A stretch of 64,000 nucleotides of DNA from Taiwanofungus camphoratus (Eukaryota; Basidiomycota; Agaricomycetes; Polyporales; Taiwanofungaceae). The stretch lies in contig CP021222.1 in assembly GCA_003999685.1 (NCBI GenBank), forward strand, positions 3,286,001 through 3,350,000, written 5' to 3'. Under the pieces are notes generated by a model. The model ran no database searches and was not told where the DNA came from. It saw only the letters and a list, made by a program, of their open reading frames with translations. Each line of letters opens with the position of its first letter. The first letter of the stretch is position 1. This document shows, piece after piece, positions 22,792 to 34,920 of the stretch. Made by a program: the position numbers and the translations under genes.

Positions 22792-24450
22792 ATGACTCCC
22801 TCAGATATGAAGATCCAAGAAGACATCCTCCATTCGTCCATTGAGAAGTCAATGAGTATAGAATGTGCTAAACGACAGGATGAGAGCAGCATACCAATAG
22901 TAGTGGATTCAATGCCTATCATCGTGTCCAGCTCTCCCCCCGTAGCCCCCCTCGACGGCCGATGTTTGATTAACAAACTCCCGACCGAGCTGCTATCTTT
23001 AATCTTCCTGCTGGGAAGACTCGGTCCCGATCACAAATTAAAGGATGAGGATGCTGAGAAGAAAGAGAATGACCACGACACTCGCGGTTTCTCTTGCGCA
23101 AAAGGTACTCGCAACGATCGGGAGCGGTTTTTGAGTTTTGAGCTGCTCGTTTCCCATGTCTGTCGGCGATGGAGGGAAGTTGCGATCGATACCGCTATGC
23201 TATGGACATACATTGGCTTCAAGGAGGGCCTGCCGCACGAAAAGTCTACAACTTACCTCGAACGATCCAAGAATGCTCCTCTCGTCATTCGGATCACAAA
23301 AGTCCATAATTCATCACATATGGCTTTGGTTTCGGAGCCTGCAAGCAAGAGGAGTAACGACGAGATTACTGCCTTCATTGGATTGGTGGTACCGCACGTC
23401 TCGCATTGGCACACATTTGCCCTAACACTCTCCGATTACAGCCTTATTCATCAGACGTTGATTCGTTTGAGCGAATGTCCAACAGCACCAATGCTTGAGC
23501 TCCTCCACCTCAGCCATGAAAGTGACACTTTACTTCAAAGTTTCTCGCCCGCGATATACAAAGAACAGAATTTCGTCCTCTTCAGTGGCAATGCACCTAA
23601 GCTGAAGGATGTTACACTCTTCGGAGTGCATCTGAACTGGGCAGAGTCACGCTTTTTGAATGGCTTAGTCAACTTGGAACTCGCATATCATGCCGAAGAC
23701 GTCCGTCCCAGCTTCAAAGACTTCGCGCGCATTCTTCGCGAGTCGCCAGACATCCGGTCCATGACACTCCGATCGTCGGGACCCGCTGGAGAGCTTGGTG
23801 ACTGGCTTGCCAGTGTTTCGAACGAAAGCGCGGATCAGCCTATCCTGTGTACTATTCCCTCCGTATCAACACCCGATATGGCAATTGTCCTCCCCTCGCT
23901 CCTGTGCCTGGACCTCGCAGAGCTTAAGCCAGGTTATCTGACACAGCTGTACGAGTATCTGGTTTTGCCCAACATCGCCTCCCTCATAATCGATCTCGGT
24001 GGTGATAATTACACCTCTTTCGCGCACGCACTTATGCGCCCTACATCCTATACTGGCGCCTCGTTATTGACGACGCTGTCATCTCTGCAAGTTGACAATG
24101 TCCAGCTTGACGCTGTTACGGATATTCCAGGGGTGTACAGCGCTCTACTGCATCTTAGGACACTTAAACTTAATCTCCATAACCTCGACCCGCGGTGGTT
24201 TTCATGGGTTGACACCGGGCCAGAGCATGCGACTCCAATGCCGTTTCTCGAGATGCTTGTGACGATAGGGCTAGATGGAAAGGCAGCGCGCGAGCTAATA
24301 CAGTTCCGGAAGGCTGTGAATAGGCCAATTTTGCGACTGTTCATGGACGATGGCGAGAAGCTAGAGCCGGAGGACAGGTATTGGCTTGAACAGAACACGA
24401 ACGTTTTCGGAACTTTCTCAGGCTGGGATATGGTGCATGTTGGTGAATAG
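22792..24450 (+). CDS. F-box-like protein, paralogue 1
   Basis: Single exon, 552 aa. The F-box-like region is at about residues 62-145: LINKLPTELLSLIFLLG, an acidic insert, then FELLVSHVCRRWREVAIDTAMLW. After YLERSKNAPLVI comes a long leucine-rich solenoid-like region (FVLFSGNAPKLKDVTLFGVHLNW and similar). This is the standard architecture of the expanded agaricomycete F-box family. It shares order and many blocks with the gene at 25323 (YLERSKNAPL, NGNAPKL, LELAYHA.DVRPS, ILR.SP), so the two are tandem duplicates. Probable SCF substrate adaptor; target unknown. Start is the first ATG. Confidence 0.86.
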   Translation: MTPSDMKIQEDILHSSIEKSMSIECAKRQDESSIPIVVDSMPIIVSSSPPVAPLDGRCLINKLPTELLSLIFLLGRLGPDHKLKDEDAEKKENDHDTRGFSCAKGTRNDRERFLSFELLVSHVCRRWREVAIDTAMLWTYIGFKEGLPHEKSTTYLERSKNAPLVIRITKVHNSSHMALVSEPASKRSNDEITAFIGLVVPHVSHWHTFALTLSDYSLIHQTLIRLSECPTAPMLELLHLSHESDTLLQSFSPAIYKEQNFVLFSGNAPKLKDVTLFGVHLNWAESRFLNGLVNLELAYHAEDVRPSFKDFARILRESPDIRSMTLRSSGPAGELGDWLASVSNESADQPILCTIPSVSTPDMAIVLPSLLCLDLAELKPGYLTQLYEYLVLPNIASLIIDLGGDNYTSFAHALMRPTSYTGASLLTTLSSLQVDNVQLDAVTDIPGVYSALLHLRTLKLNLHNLDPRWFSWVDTGPEHATPMPFLEMLVTIGLDGKAARELIQFRKAVNRPILRLFMDDGEKLEPEDRYWLEQNTNVFGTFSGWDMVHVGE

Positions 24451-25322
24451 ATTTACTGAATTGCTCTGTTACTCGTATATTAAAATTATCTCCCAATTTC
24501 ATCTGGACATTTTGTTCCCGTGCTGCTTGTTCATGATCACAGCCCAGATGAGTTTACTCTGTTATGAACTTACACGTTGCTATAGAATACTGAATATTGA
24601 ATCCCTCTCAACAATGGGTATAGTTTGTCTTCTTCACTGCCTAATCTCTCCATGCGCATTGTCTTCCGGAATTCACTTCTACTCGTGAAGACCAGGCAGC
24701 GGAGCCGTGCACTGAGATGAAGCCTATTTAGCTATATCTCTCTCATGTTATTCTACACTGTTCTAGACAGGGAGTAGCTGTCTCAATTCATCACACTGTA
24801 TAATATATGTTGCATTCATTATGCAATAAATTGCAGTTGCACGCTGGAGAACATCTTGGCAATAGTTGGAGTTTAGTACTAACTAAGGTTTACTTTCTAA
24901 TCTCGAAACGAAACGAGGGGTTGTCTTGTATTCAATAAGGGTCCGTGTCGATGGGGTATATCGTGTCTGTTGCTATCAGCCTGCTTATGGAACACTCTCA
25001 TTCTGGATGTCCAACGATGACATACTGGCGGTGTTCTTACCCAGTGCTGCACTTACGAGCTACTCTTGTCTTGATAAAAGAGACAGAAAATGTAGTGAAA
25101 GTAAACCTGATTCTGGACTGAGCTTCTAAGTGACTTACCTAAAAGGGAAGAACTATCCGAGCGCACGTGAAATGAAAAGTTCCTTGAGCCAGGTAACCAA
25201 AAAATGTTGTAGTATACGGTGCAGGTGAGTTATAGTAATCCTTTATCACCGAACCGCTGCAGCTGAACTCCACAGTCGTCCGTCCAGTGAGTTTTAACGT
25301 TTGTTGTGGCAAGTTGGTCAAA
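24451..25322. other. Region between the tandem F-box genes
   Basis: AT-rich 3' sequence of the first F-box gene followed by the promoter of the second. No feature otherwise seen. Confidence 0.5.
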
Positions 25323-26969
25323 ATGCTCATCAGAATAGCCAGCCGAACCATGAGTGCCCGGGAAGAGGTTGAGAGAGGCGCACTTGTAGGAGTACCAACG
25401 CTCAGTACGGTTGCCAGCAACCCGTTCGTCCCTCCAACAGGCGGCCGATGTCCGATCAACGAGCTTCCCACGGAGCTGCTCTCCTATATATTCCTTTTAG
25501 GAACCGCCGGCTCGGAGGAAGGCGACGACGACGACGACGATGAAGAGGACATCGATGGTAGCTCAGCCAGCTCAGATGATGATGACGGTGACGACGACTG
25601 GGAGCGCGATCAGGAGTTCGAGCTACTTATATCCCACGTCTGTCGGCATTGGCGCGACGTTGCTGTCGGTACGCCCGCCCTATGGACGTCCATCGACTTC
25701 GAGGACGGTCCACCATATGAAAAATCAAGAACGTATCTCGAACGGTCAAAAAACGCGCCGCTCGAGCTGTCCATCGATCTCACGTTAGACGATGACGAGG
25801 CCGAGGACTATCCAGACCTAGGTGCAGCGCTGGACGACCTACATCAAATCATGAAGCTGGTCGTAGCACACGTGTCCCACTGGCGTTCATTCGAGCTAAT
25901 GGTTTCAAACTATAGACTCATGCATCTAGCCCTGACCGGCTTAAGCAGTTGCGCCGCGGCGCCGATGCTCGAAGTCCTCCAGCTCTACCACTACGAGGAC
26001 ACAGAGGAATACGGGGAGTTCACCCCTGCCTCTCTCAAGGAACAGAATTTCATCTTGTTCAACGGCAACGCACCGAAATTGGCACACGTCGCGCTGTGGG
26101 GCGTCCATCTCGACTGGGCCAACTCGCACTTTCTCAGCGGCTTGTGCGACCTCGAGCTTGCTTATCACGCGCAAGACGTCCGGCCCAGCTACAGGGACTT
26201 TGTGCGCATCCTGCGCGATTCGCCAGAGCTTATCACCCTCACGTTGTGCCTGTCTGGTCCGGCTGGTGGTCCTACCGACTGGCTGGCGAGCATGACGGAC
26301 GAACGCGAAGATGGGGAGGAACCCCACGCGCCCATAACTACGCTCGCCATACCCTCCCTGAAGAACCTCGTCCTTGCCTACATCGAACCTGAATACGTCA
26401 CGCAGCTGATCCAGAGGCTTGCCCTCCCGAACGTCACCTCCCTCGCCATCGATTTCGAGTACGCGGACTCGAGTGATTTCTTGCGCTCCTTGGCGCGTCC
26501 TGCACCTACCACGGGCAAGCCGCTGCTGGCAGGTCTCCAGGCGCTCAAGCTATCGGGCTTGCCGTGCAGCAGGGTGGCTGTGGCAGAGGCCTACGCTGCC
26601 ATGTCGAATCTGACGTCGCTGAACCTCAACTTTGACTATCTCGACGAGGCGTGGCACGTACTCCTCGCTCCACGTCCTGAAGGCGTCTTTCTGCCGCGCC
26701 TCGAGGCGCTCTCATTGACAGGCCTAGAGGGAAAGAAGGTGCGCGAGCTGGTAGAAGCACGCAAGCTGCTTGGCGTGCCCATCAGGCAGGTGTTCATGAA
26801 CGAGGAAGATGAGATCGAATCGGACGACGAGGAGTGGCTCAAGCAGAACGTGGATAGTTTTGAGTACTTTGAGGGCTCGGACGACGATGAGATCATGGAG
26901 GTCGACATGGAAGCAGTAGGGTTAGAAGAGGGCGGCGAGGGGGACGACCAGTGGGAAGACGCGGATTGA
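25323..26969 (+). CDS. F-box-like protein, paralogue 2
   Basis: Single exon, 548 aa from the ATG at 25323; a second in-frame ATG at 25350 is possible, and an in-frame GTG further up is not used. F-box-like: PINELPTELLSYIFLLG, then an Asp/Glu run, then FELLISHVCRHWRDVAVGTPALW. The LRR-like body parallels paralogue 1. It differs by two strongly acidic tracts: one after the F-box core (EEGDDDDDDEEDIDG) and one at the C-terminus (SDDDEIMEVDMEAVGLEEG). It is GC-richer in coding positions than its neighbour. Its 3' end lies 205 bp from the convergent phospholipase gene. Probable SCF adaptor. Confidence 0.87.
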   Translation: MLIRIASRTMSAREEVERGALVGVPTLSTVASNPFVPPTGGRCPINELPTELLSYIFLLGTAGSEEGDDDDDDEEDIDGSSASSDDDDGDDDWERDQEFELLISHVCRHWRDVAVGTPALWTSIDFEDGPPYEKSRTYLERSKNAPLELSIDLTLDDDEAEDYPDLGAALDDLHQIMKLVVAHVSHWRSFELMVSNYRLMHLALTGLSSCAAAPMLEVLQLYHYEDTEEYGEFTPASLKEQNFILFNGNAPKLAHVALWGVHLDWANSHFLSGLCDLELAYHAQDVRPSYRDFVRILRDSPELITLTLCLSGPAGGPTDWLASMTDEREDGEEPHAPITTLAIPSLKNLVLAYIEPEYVTQLIQRLALPNVTSLAIDFEYADSSDFLRSLARPAPTTGKPLLAGLQALKLSGLPCSRVAVAEAYAAMSNLTSLNLNFDYLDEAWHVLLAPRPEGVFLPRLEALSLTGLEGKKVRELVEARKLLGVPIRQVFMNEEDEIESDDEEWLKQNVDSFEYFEGSDDDEIMEVDMEAVGLEEGGEGDDQWEDAD

Positions 26970-27174
26970 ACATACTGAGGGGACGGGTTTATAGACTAGG
27001 AACAGTGTAGCATCTAGCTTGTCAGAACAATCAAGTGGCGACAGCAAGCGTACATGTAGCCCTACGCCGAAAACCATCCCAGGAACCGTAATCTATTCCG
27101 TAACTCCAGGGTTATTCCATAAGCCTCGCTCTATCGAGTCCAAGTCCAAAGCGCTCGAGCCCAGGCATGCGCCA

Positions 27175-29320
27175 TCAGCTCCAGCAGTACCTCTCCATGC
27201 AGGCCTCGCACACCCCGCCGCGCTCCAGCCCCGCGCGCGCCCTCGCGCGGTCCACAACCGCACACGCCAAGCACGCAGGCCACGCGGGGTCCTTCATCCC
27301 CGCCACGGGTATGCCCTGCGTCGCGACGTCGAACGTCTGGGCGAGCATCGCGTCGAGCGCGTCGGCGGCGTACGCGAACTGGTCCGTCGACGTGTTCGTC
27401 AGCGGCGCCTGGCCGAGCGGCGCGCCCCCGTTCGCGAGGTACACCACGAGCGGCGCGCCGGCGGACAGCGCGCTGCCGCACCCGAAGAAGGCGGGGCGCG
27501 TGGTGAGGTTGAGCGCGAGGAAGGTGGACTGGTTGGTGGGCACGGGCGGGAAGGCGTACGTGCCGGGGAAGAAGGAAACGCGCTCCTGCGTGGCCTGAGT
27601 GGACGGGGGCCATGTCAGCGGGACGGCACTGATCGCGTGCGAGGCACGGAAAGCTTACGATGATGGAGCTGCCGTCGGCCCAGTAGTCCGCGGTGTCAGA
27701 CGCCTGTGCGTGATTTGCTTTGAGTGCGTCTCGCAAGGGAGAGAGCCAAACGCGAACCCACCGCGTCGATCCCGAAGATGACGTCCACGCCGCGCGCCTT
27801 CACCAGCAGCGGCTGGAACGGCACAGTCTCGCCGTCTTCGCCGCCGTCCACAAACTTGAGCAGCGTCTCGTTCGCGTCGATGAACGTGCCCGGCGACAGC
27901 CCGAAGAATGGGTTCGGCACGAGCGCCGTGTCGAGCTCAAGGCCGGGCTCGGGGATGATGTCCGTAAGGATCTCGAGGATGGGGCCTACGGGCGAGGCCT
28001 TGAAGGCCGCGGTCTGAGACGGGCGGGACAAGTAAGCATGGGAAGTGATGATCGATACACTGGACTGGGGACTCACGGAGGTGTTGTACGTGTTGAAGAG
28101 GTTCGAGGAGAGGCCTTCGACGAAGGACATCTGGTCGAATCCAGTGGCACAGAGGCTGCTATTCGGCGAGCCCAGGTATTTTGTAGGTGTGAACGCAGCT
28201 AGCATGGGGTCGTACGAGCCCACCTCGACTGCAAAGGGCGCGTGGAGCGTAAGAGAGCGCAAGGAGACAAAGGGGAACGTATGCGGGCCTTACAGACGGT
28301 GAACTCGTAGATCGGGTTGGTGAGCGGGACGACGTTGTTTGACGACCCATTGAGGATGTTGGAGGAGTTGCCGTTGGGCGAGAGCGAGTCTGCGATCACT
28401 ATAGGGAACGGCTGGTTGTAGGTCGCAAACGAGCCTCTGCGCGCGACACGTGATTGAGCGACGGATATTAGACCGATCGTGCAGGAACGTGCTCACACAT
28501 TAGAAATCGAAGAGAACGTGAGCCCTGCGCCATGCGTGAGGTTGGAGTTGAAAGAGTCGGCGGCATTCGTCCCGTTCACGAAATGCCGCGAGATCGCGCG
28601 CGCCCAGACGTCCGTGATCGTCACGGGATACCCAGCCTTGGCCTTGCCGACGAGCTCCTCCACGAGCTCGACGTAGTACTCCTCCGTGATGGAGGAGTTC
28701 GCGCTCGGCTCGAGGAGGTTGATCTGCGCCAGCCACCCGCCGAACTCGTCCACGCAGGCATCGGCAGGGCGGAAGATAAGATCCGGGAGTGTGGGGAAGT
28801 CGGCCTGGGAGAGCGAGGTGACGAGCCATCCGCCACCAGATAGACCCGCGAGGTACGTCGCAGCCTGGAGAAGCCCTCCTGTGCCCGCGTGCACGGATGT
28901 CGCGTTTCGGCCGTCCAGGGCGTTCAAGACGCCGGCCCCGAAGATAGCAGCCCTGTACCCTCCGCCGCTCGTCGCGATGCCGAAAGTGGGGTACGCTCCA
29001 GCGCCGCGTGCACCGCTGAGAATGTCGAATACATACGGGGGCAGGTCGAGGAGGCCATGCGTGCTGTTGAGGACCGAAGCGAGATAAGCGCGCCAGGCGG
29101 CAGGGAGGACGTCGGACTGCCTTGCGGAGACATAAGCAGATTCGGCAGCACTCAGGGTCTGATTTGTGGCGCCGGCCTCGCGCACGAGAGAAGTGCCAGG
29201 AGGGCACGAGGCCAGAGTGGGTGCATATGCGACTGCCGCCGCTGATTGAGCCGCCGCAGGGAGAGTGAGGGGGGCCCAGGAGAGCACGGCAGAGGCGAGG
29301 AGGGGGAGAAGGGAGAGCAT
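27175..29320 (-). CDS. Secreted lysophospholipase/phospholipase B
   Basis: Six exons, about 600 aa. The start ATG at 29320 opens a signal peptide (MLSLLPLLASAVLSW). The cPLA2-like catalytic domain shows FGIATSGGGYRAAIFGAG (oxyanion loop), LAGLSGGGWLV with the nucleophilic Ser in GLSGG, NPIYEFTVFEVGSYDP, FVDGGEDGETVPFQPLL with the catalytic Asp region, and DTADYWADGSSI. Many N-x-S/T sites suggest glycosylation. The C-terminus ends in a Cys cluster (CLACAVVDRARA, CEACMERYC) as in other fungal PLBs; I see no GPI tail. It hydrolyses acyl chains from phospholipids and lysophospholipids outside the cell, for nutrition or membrane remodelling. All intron joins are GT-AG and family-consistent. Confidence 0.92.
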
Positions 29321-30192
29321 GGGGCGTCGGGGACAAGTGAAGGAGCGGGGAGCAGGAGCGGCAGTGTTCGGCGCATGCTTATAACGGGGACGAGGGGATG
29401 CAGTGACAGCGCAATGAAAGGCAAGAATATAATTGCGGAGCGAGCGTGCGAGCGATACGAGGGAGGGCCTTCCGCGCCCACGTGTGTCATCGGTCAATAT
29501 GGAATGTGTCCTTCGCGTAGCCTCAGGGGCATCCTCTGCATTGCACAGCGTTCACGGCATATGGAACATTTTTGATATCAGTGCCTCTCGCATAGCGACG
29601 GTCAGACTTCGTCGACGACGAGCGGGTGCCAGAGACGGTGTCTGTAGGGAGAGGAGGCAATGTTGGCCAGCCAGAGTCAGTCTATCGCGTGGCACCGCGA
29701 TCGCATGAATGACTAATCATGCACGTGATAGACGTCCGGAGCGCCGACGTTCCCAGCAGCGCGTTGTTGAGCTCAGCCGTGGGTGCCATGTTGATCAGCC
29801 AGTTCAAAATGCCATATTGATTTTGAATAGGACCCTTGCGGAGGTGACAAGGGACGTCAGGAACAGCGTCAAGACCAGGGGAGGCACCACGCTCTCAATT
29901 CAGCTCGCAAGAACGGGTCCCAAGACACGTTAAAGCCAGGCAGAGACAGACCTTGTCAAAGACGAATACATCGCTGTCAAGCTTGGCCGCACCACAACTA
30001 GACGACGTGAGAAACACGAGCCTCCTTGTCAGTGGCCATAAGTGCCAGCGACGACGCGATAGAGCGACAGCTTGATGCTGCGCAGCGGCGTGAGCTCTTA
30101 CAGCGAGCACAAACGTCGGTACCTGAGTCTCAGGCTCACCGTGAGTTGCCCATGTTCCTTTTGCAAGTTGCAAGAGCAGACATCGCAAACAC

Positions 30193-30305
30193 CGGCTCGA
30201 ACCCGACCCGGCACCGTGTCCCAGAGACCGACGTAAAAACAGCCTGGGCGCAGCTAGCGACCGCTGACAGTAGAACGGGGGGTAAAGGCCGGGGCCCACA
30301 CCTCC
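30193..30305. repeat. Direct repeat, copy 1
   Basis: Imperfect direct repeat of about 110 bp, paired with 30485-30588. Shared blocks include GTCCCAGAGACC, GAACGGGGGGTA and GGGGCCCACACCT in the same order. Origin unknown; it may be a fragment of an interspersed element. Confidence 0.6.
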
Positions 30306-30484
30306 AGAAGGGGGGGAACTCGGACCTGAACTCGGATTGAAAGCGCACGCTCCGTGGACCCTATCCGGCGTCGACAGACTATACTCACCCTGACCCGGAA
30401 AACCACCCACCACCCTGCACACCCTGCCCAGGCTGCCCATGCCATGCCCACGCCCATGCTCCCTGCTCCCACCCCAATCCCCCT

Positions 30485-30588
30485 AGCTGGAACCCGAACC
30501 AGCGCCATGTCCCAGAGACCAACAGCCCGGGTGCACCCGGCAACCGCCGACACTCGAACGGGGGGTAGAGGCTGGGGCCCACACCTTC
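30485..30588. repeat. Direct repeat, copy 2
   Basis: Second copy, 292 bp from the first, with a gap of about 9 bp relative to copy 1 after CAGAGACC. Confidence 0.6.
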
Positions 30589-33500
30589 ACCATGTATCTG
30601 ACAGAGACAAGGCAGCAGTATCCGTGGAAAAGGATGCACGATCAACCAGGCGACCTACCGGCGCAGCAATCCCAAGAGCCTATACTACTTAGTGGGGGAC
30701 GATTGGCACGGCTCGCGTCAGACACTGGTCTCTGCCGGCTATCAGCCTCAGCCCGTCCCATCTGCACGGCGGGAAGTGGTGTCGCCAGCGCAATTGCCAA
30801 GGGGCGTCGCCGGGCTCGTTAGAACGCCAAGACCACGTCCGCCCCTCTTTCCGCGGGGATGCCGTTGCGAGAGTTGAGTGGACGCACTCGTAGACGTCAG
30901 CGAGGTCCCGGGGGACACTGGCCCAGATGCCTGCTGCAGCCTGCGTCGGCTATCAGCGTTGGGACGTCGCGCGGTGGGTGTGTCCGGCCCTGTCCCGAGG
31001 CTGATGGGTGTGCCACACTCGCAGCGCGGGGCGGTGGCGGCCCGCCGCATCAGAGGCGGCATGAATAATCTGGGTTGAGAAAGTCGCGTGGGGAAATGAT
31101 AGACAAGGAAGCAGGGCGGGAAGCGAGGCCGTGTCAAAGTTGACGTTGGGTAAGCATCGGCTTCAGAGTGTCGACGTCAGTACGCAGGCAGCCTGTGTGC
31201 GAGAATGGACACTTGCCGAGGAGATGCGACGCCAGTGTGACGAAGGAGGCTGCGGCCAACGTTGATCGCCCATCAAGAGCGTCGTCATCAGCGCACACGA
31301 CACCGGCGATCCTCCCGCCCAGCATTTCGCGCGTGGATGGCGCGTCGCATAGATGACGCCCAACGGGCCAAATTCCGCTCACACGCCGGCCAGGGCAGCG
31401 CTGCCACCCTGCAGCCGACGTCCGGCCAGAACACTCGCGCATCGCAGTGTGGGAGGGGGGAGAGAGACGGCCGGGACCTATGTGGGAGATCAGAGAGGAG
31501 GCACGGCGAGAGCGCGAAAGGCGGTGTTGCGCGTTTGAAGGTACGATGCTGCGGGCGGGGGTCGTCCAGTAGCGACATCCTTTTGGCCCATGCGATGTCG
31601 CGTGGGCGTGTCTGGAAACAGCGGATGCGGCCCAGGACGTCTGGGATGCATAGCCGGACAGCGCGTGTCCTGCGGAGAGGCCCATCACACGGCTGCCTCA
31701 GAGCTTCAGAGCTTCAGAGAAGAGAGTCCATGTCACGCTGATCGAGCCGCCTGGCGAGGCCGAAGCACGGCCGTTATCTCCAGACTTCAGAGAAGGAGGA
31801 CACGCACCCCGCCAGAACGCAAGCGATGCCCCGTAGCCCTGCCCATCGGACACGGCGCAGGAGTCTGGTGAGCCAGCATGCAGCATAACGGGCACGCCGC
31901 GGCGCACCACCGCGCTGCACCGGTTATGCTGCGTGCTCGCCCAGCGCGTCAGACTCGGCGCCGCCGCTGCCTCCACCGTGCGCGGACAGGCACTCTTCCA
32001 GGGAGAAGGGGACCAGTGGCTCTGGCGCGGAGGCGGCTGTTGCAGGGCCCTGCGCGTGCTGCCTGCTGCAGCGTCACAACACGGAGTCGGCCCACGCGGT
32101 GGGGAAGCACGGACTTGGAGCACGAGAGGAGTCTGCGCTGGATCGCGCGTATTGTGCGTGCATTCGCGAGTTGTGATGCATTGTGAGCTGTGTTTTACGC
32201 CGAGACGGAGACACCGTCATCGTTAGCTGCATGTGAGACGAATGACGGGCCCCAGGGCCTAGTGGTCTGCAAGTGCTATGCCGAGTTGGGGAGTCGGCAC
32301 CCTGACGATATCAACGCACTCCGACCCTTTGGTAATTTCACACTTGCACAGCTTTTCCACGTAGCTGCGCTCACCTCGAGCGTGAACGAAGATAGACAGA
32401 TGAGTAGTCGAAGTGTCCCTGTACTTTGAGCATTCCTAGACTGTTGCCGCATACCTGTGATCACGACAAGTCACCTCTCGGACGTACCTGAGGCGGCTTG
32501 CGCACTGTTTCGCAGTGATCCCTGAAGCTGGCGTGCGTGACAGCAGTGCTACTTTTGTGTTACTGCTGATTTCTGGGGGGTGCCGGCTCCCTGGTAAGGC
32601 ATAGTGTAGCAGAAGCCGTACACGCCAGGTGATCTGGTACGGCACTGTCCACGCCATTTGTCCACAGGAAGAAGGTCGCACCTGTGATAGTGACACCCAC
32701 AGGGATGAGGATCAGCGTGCCACAAACCGCGGGCACAGGCTGTCGTGTGCAAAGAAGGCTGGGAAGATCAATCGAGCGATGATTGGGATGTCAGAGAAGG
32801 TGGGCAGAGGCCACTGTAGCATTCCGACCGCAGGTTCCTGGGGTGTTACGTGTGACTTGGGTTTTCACTGAGTTCAGCTGGCGGCCTGTGGCGCTGGACA
32901 AATGGCCCAGTTCGGTTTCGACCGAGCCTCTCCTGACGGGCGGCGCATCTTTGTGAGATGTGGTAGAACCCAAAGCTTACTCGTCGAGCATGCAGACGCA
33001 GAACGACTGCACGTCTCCTCTCTAGATGCTTATAGAGGTTCCTGGGACACTGACGAGTGCAAGGATAATTTGTTGCAGGCAATTCTATATCGAAGGATAT
33101 GTATCTTATTTTCTGCTTCCAGTATCAAGTTCATAGCTTCCTATGCTTTGCCATGTCGTATAAGAGCCTTGTCACTCTGCTTCCGCTGGGGTATAGAAAC
33201 AACGTGTTATGAGTGGTGCGACGAGTTACTTTTTTCAAGTTGGTTCGCACCTGGACAAATGAAGTGACTCGCCAGTCCAGTGACGTGTGATTGAACCCAT
33301 GGTCGAAACGCTACAGGATCAGTAGGACCGGTGTGTGCGTCAGCGTTCACGCGGATCCGGACATCAGTTGCAGTCGAGGTGTGCAGACAGGGTCACCGTC
33401 GTCCATGGTCAGTCTCAGTAGGTGCCGTCTCTAGTCAGCAGACCATGGACGGTTGTGATATGACAAACGGTCAGTGTCGTGGGATGGCACGCCCTGTTGC

Positions 33501-34311
33501 CGGTGGAGGACTGGACGCGGGGTCGTCCCTATCGCGGATGATGTTACAGAACAGGTGATGGCGACGGGGACGATGTCCGCGGTGGTTCAGGCATCCACGC
33601 CAGGGCCAGCGGGATCGCCCTTGGGGGTGAGTTGCCGTTGGAAGGGGCTGTAGAACGGCGGCGAGGCGAGGCGCATCTCATTTCATATCGATATTGCAAG
33701 GTCCACCCGTCCGCGGATTGACCGCAATGATGCTACGCCGGAATGCTCTGCCGCCTGCGCTGACACTCGAGAGGATCTCAATCTCCTGCGATTGCGTGCA
33801 CGCTGAGAATAGCTCATCTCGGGGCGGCGTGCCCAGATAGCGCGCGGCGGCTGGCCGAGGAACCCGGGCGTGTTGTGCAGCCTCGAGGCCGTCCTCCTGC
33901 TCATCACCGCTAGAAGCCTCGCCCTCGTTCTCGCTGATGTTCGCCCTGGGAGCACCGGCGCCACCCAGATCGCCCTCCGCAGATGTGCTCTGCTCAAGGA
34001 ACATTCCTCTCTCTTCCCCCCCCGCATGGCGTCACATGCGTTACGCGTGCTCAGCTCACACACGCACTCTCCTGTGACCCTAGTCCCCGAATCGCGCCAT
34101 GTCAAATATTTACTGATCAGTTACGCAGCAGTCAATGGACCATTCCTAACCATGTACTGTGCAAAAATAAGACCAGCGAACACACCGAGTTTTGACATCA
34201 CGAACTGAATGCGAGATCTTTGTCCACCGTCGCACCGGCCTTTGAACTGGTGAGCTGACCAAAATACGGTGTCACGGCCACAACCCGTTGGTCGAAATGG
34301 CACAGTATTCG

Positions 34312-34919
34312 TAGTGTTGTTGGCAAAACGTCGCCGGCGACGGCGATCGCCAGCTGGCGACACTCCTCCTTATGGCGATACCTGGCGAAACTCATAAGCG
34401 CCGGAGCTGCTGTGAGGTATTCGGCACCCCCCCAAAGTTGGCACCCTCATGCATTCACTACACTCAAATTTCTGCACTCCTTCTATGTACATATAGTTTC
34501 ATATTCCTGCTCTCATTTCGAACTTGGGGAGTCCCTTTTTCTCGGTACACCTTGAAATCATGCACGCCAGCGGAACATGTTGTTGACGATCATCTCCGTC
34601 TACCTGTCCTGCTCTGAGTTTTAGCTGCCTGTGAAATGTGCGCTCACATGATCTGCTGCAGGCCGGGGTGCCGAATACGTGGTTAGTAGGCCCGGAGCAC
34701 ATACCGCAATGGAGACAGGCACCGAGAAGTGGGATTCAACATCATTTATTATTATCATTGCACTTGTAGCTACCTGCAGTACGTTTCAACCTTTAAAACG
34801 AGCAGTTTCATAGTTTCGCCAGTTTCGCCATCATCGCCAGCAGTCGCCAGGCAGCACCGACGACAGTATTGCCTCGCCGGCGATTGGCGAGGTCTCTTGG
34901 AGTTTTGCCCACCGCACTA
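34312..34919. mobile_element. Non-autonomous hAT-type transposon, 608 bp
   Basis: The left end begins TAGTG and reads TAGTGTTGTTGGCAAAAC; the right end is its near-inverted copy, GTTTTGCCCACCGCACTA. The element is flanked by an exact 8 bp direct repeat, AGTATTCG (34304-34311 and 34920-34927). An 8 bp target duplication with TAGTG-type ends is diagnostic of hAT elements. The arms (about 90-115 bp) are full of short TCGCC/GGCGA units in both orientations, like hAT subterminal transposase sites. There is no transposase ORF. Inside, 34415-34690 looks like a nested member of the second repeat family, with GTATTCGGCACC and GGTGCCGAATAC as its inverted ends. Confidence 0.8.
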
Positions 34920-34920
34920 A

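Larger units (their letters stand above)
29321..34303. other. Long GC-rich gene-free region
   Basis: About 5 kb with many short ORFs in all frames, none with motifs or splice partners. It contains the 110 bp direct repeat at 30193 and 30485. Small tandem units such as CAGAGCTTCAGAGCTTCAG occur near 31698. The first 150 bp is the phospholipase promoter. High GC with frequent stops suggests old non-coding or repeat-derived sequence. Confidence 0.45.

Noticed and set aside
25503-25560. Acidic codon run as a microsatellite
   Set aside because: The GAC/GAT run is translated as an Asp/Glu tract inside the F-box protein and needs no separate repeat call.
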